Below are positions 5,797 to 6,092 of a stretch of 6,092 nucleotides of DNA, one piece after another. A program made the position numbers and the translations under genes. The notes under the pieces were generated by a model that was not told the DNA's origin, made no database searches, and was given only the letters and a program-made list of their open reading frames with translations. Origin of the DNA: Gammaproteobacteria bacterium (lineage in GTDB: Bacteria > Pseudomonadota > Gammaproteobacteria > Eutrophobiales > Eutrophobiaceae); contig SMWN01000141.1 in the NCBI GenBank assembly GCA_004356415.1, positions 1 to 6,092 of the forward strand. The letters run 5' to 3'. The stretch's first letter is position 1. Each line of letters starts with the position of its first letter.

Positions 5797-6092
5797 TTAA
5801 TCTGTGTAAAATTGTTCTTGAAATGAAAGTTTGTACGTTATAGTTTCACCTTCTGGGGAAATCTCAAGATTGTATTTCAGGGTTTCAGCATTATCCACAG
5901 GGGTCTCGGCAATATAATAGATTGCTCCTTTTTCTGATATTTCACGGAGGCTTAATTCCCTAAGCTGTTGGCTCAGGTTTGTTGCTGTGCCTTTAATGTT
6001 TACCCTAGTGGGTTTACTTGAACCATCGGCTGTTTTTTTGAGTACAGAGATATTCAATAAAGCGCGTTTTTTGCTACGTGGGATATTGTATG
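5797..6092 (-). CDS. DUF4426 family protein, C-terminal part (5'-partial)
   Basis: The frame is open from the stop at 5797-5799 to the right edge, so the N-terminus lies outside the window. A TTG at 6055-6057 could be read as a start, but the codons before it encode YNIPRSKKRALL, which continues the family pattern (R-S-K-x-R-A-L-L-N-I-S-V-L-K). Recognised features are that motif, then NLSQQLRELSLREI, the AIYYIAETPVDNAETLKYNLE core, and the C-terminal KLSFQEQFYTD. I recall DUF4426 proteins as small secreted beta-rich proteins of about 140-160 residues with a signal peptide; their function is not established. About 98 residues are visible. The gene converges on the nuclease gene with a 20-base gap that shows no terminator hairpin. 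Confidence 0.75.
   Translation of the reverse strand, partial: YNIPRSKKRALLNISVLKKTADGSSKPTRVNIKGTATNLSQQLRELSLREISEKGAIYYIAETPVDNAETLKYNLEISPEGETITYKLSFQEQFYTD

Noticed and set aside
5998..6016. ACCCTAGTGGGT hairpin near the right end
   Set aside because: Four-bp stem inside a conserved coding region with no T tract at the needed side; likely chance.
6055..6057. TTG as the true start of the minus-strand gene at the right end
   Set aside because: Upstream in-frame residues YNIPRSKKRALL fit the DUF4426 family, so the protein continues beyond the window.

Overview
The window looks like a conserved housekeeping segment of a non-enteric gammaproteobacterial chromosome, with no mobile element, CRISPR array, tRNA or rRNA visible. 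The clue is gene content and order. The + strand carries algC (phosphomannomutase/phosphoglucomutase), argB (acetylglutamate kinase) and slmA (nucleoid occlusion factor). A minus-strand pair, pyrE plus a small secreted coiled-coil protein gene, converges on slmA. An exodeoxyribonuclease III gene diverges from pyrE. From memory, enterobacteria have dut-slmA-pyrE and pseudomonads have dut-algC-argB-pyrE-crc; this window combines both arrangements. I cannot name a genus.

Layout: (1) 2-1927, the 3' part of a membrane-anchored AlgC-type enzyme. Its frame is open to the left edge, so the ATG at 125 is probably internal. The visible protein has the tail of a likely extracytoplasmic domain, one membrane segment, an acidic linker of about 120 residues and a complete catalytic region. 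(2) 2010-2921, argB, of the arginine-inhibited type. (3) 2927-3517, slmA, 5 bases after argB and surely co-transcribed. (4) 3574-4224, minus strand, a secreted DUF4124-like coiled-coil protein downstream of pyrE. (5) 4273-4923, minus strand, pyrE. (6) 4924-5008, a divergent intergenic region with a candidate pyrE promoter and a perfect 13-bp palindrome. (7) 5009-5776, an ExoIII-family nuclease at the position and with the sequence features of pseudomonad Crc, but with every catalytic residue kept. (8) 5797-6092, minus strand, the C-terminal part of a DUF4426 protein cut by the right edge.

Functionally the segment mixes sugar-phosphate supply for surface polysaccharide (AlgC), arginine synthesis (ArgB), pyrimidine synthesis (PyrE), division-site control (SlmA) and DNA repair (ExoIII). 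ArgB and PyrE belong to the two pathways that share carbamoyl phosphate. The least explained parts are the membrane/sensor-like extension on AlgC, its altered active-site loop (TGSHNG where TGSHNP is usual), the PyrE-linked envelope protein, and the catalytically intact Crc-like nuclease. I found no clear new multi-gene system.
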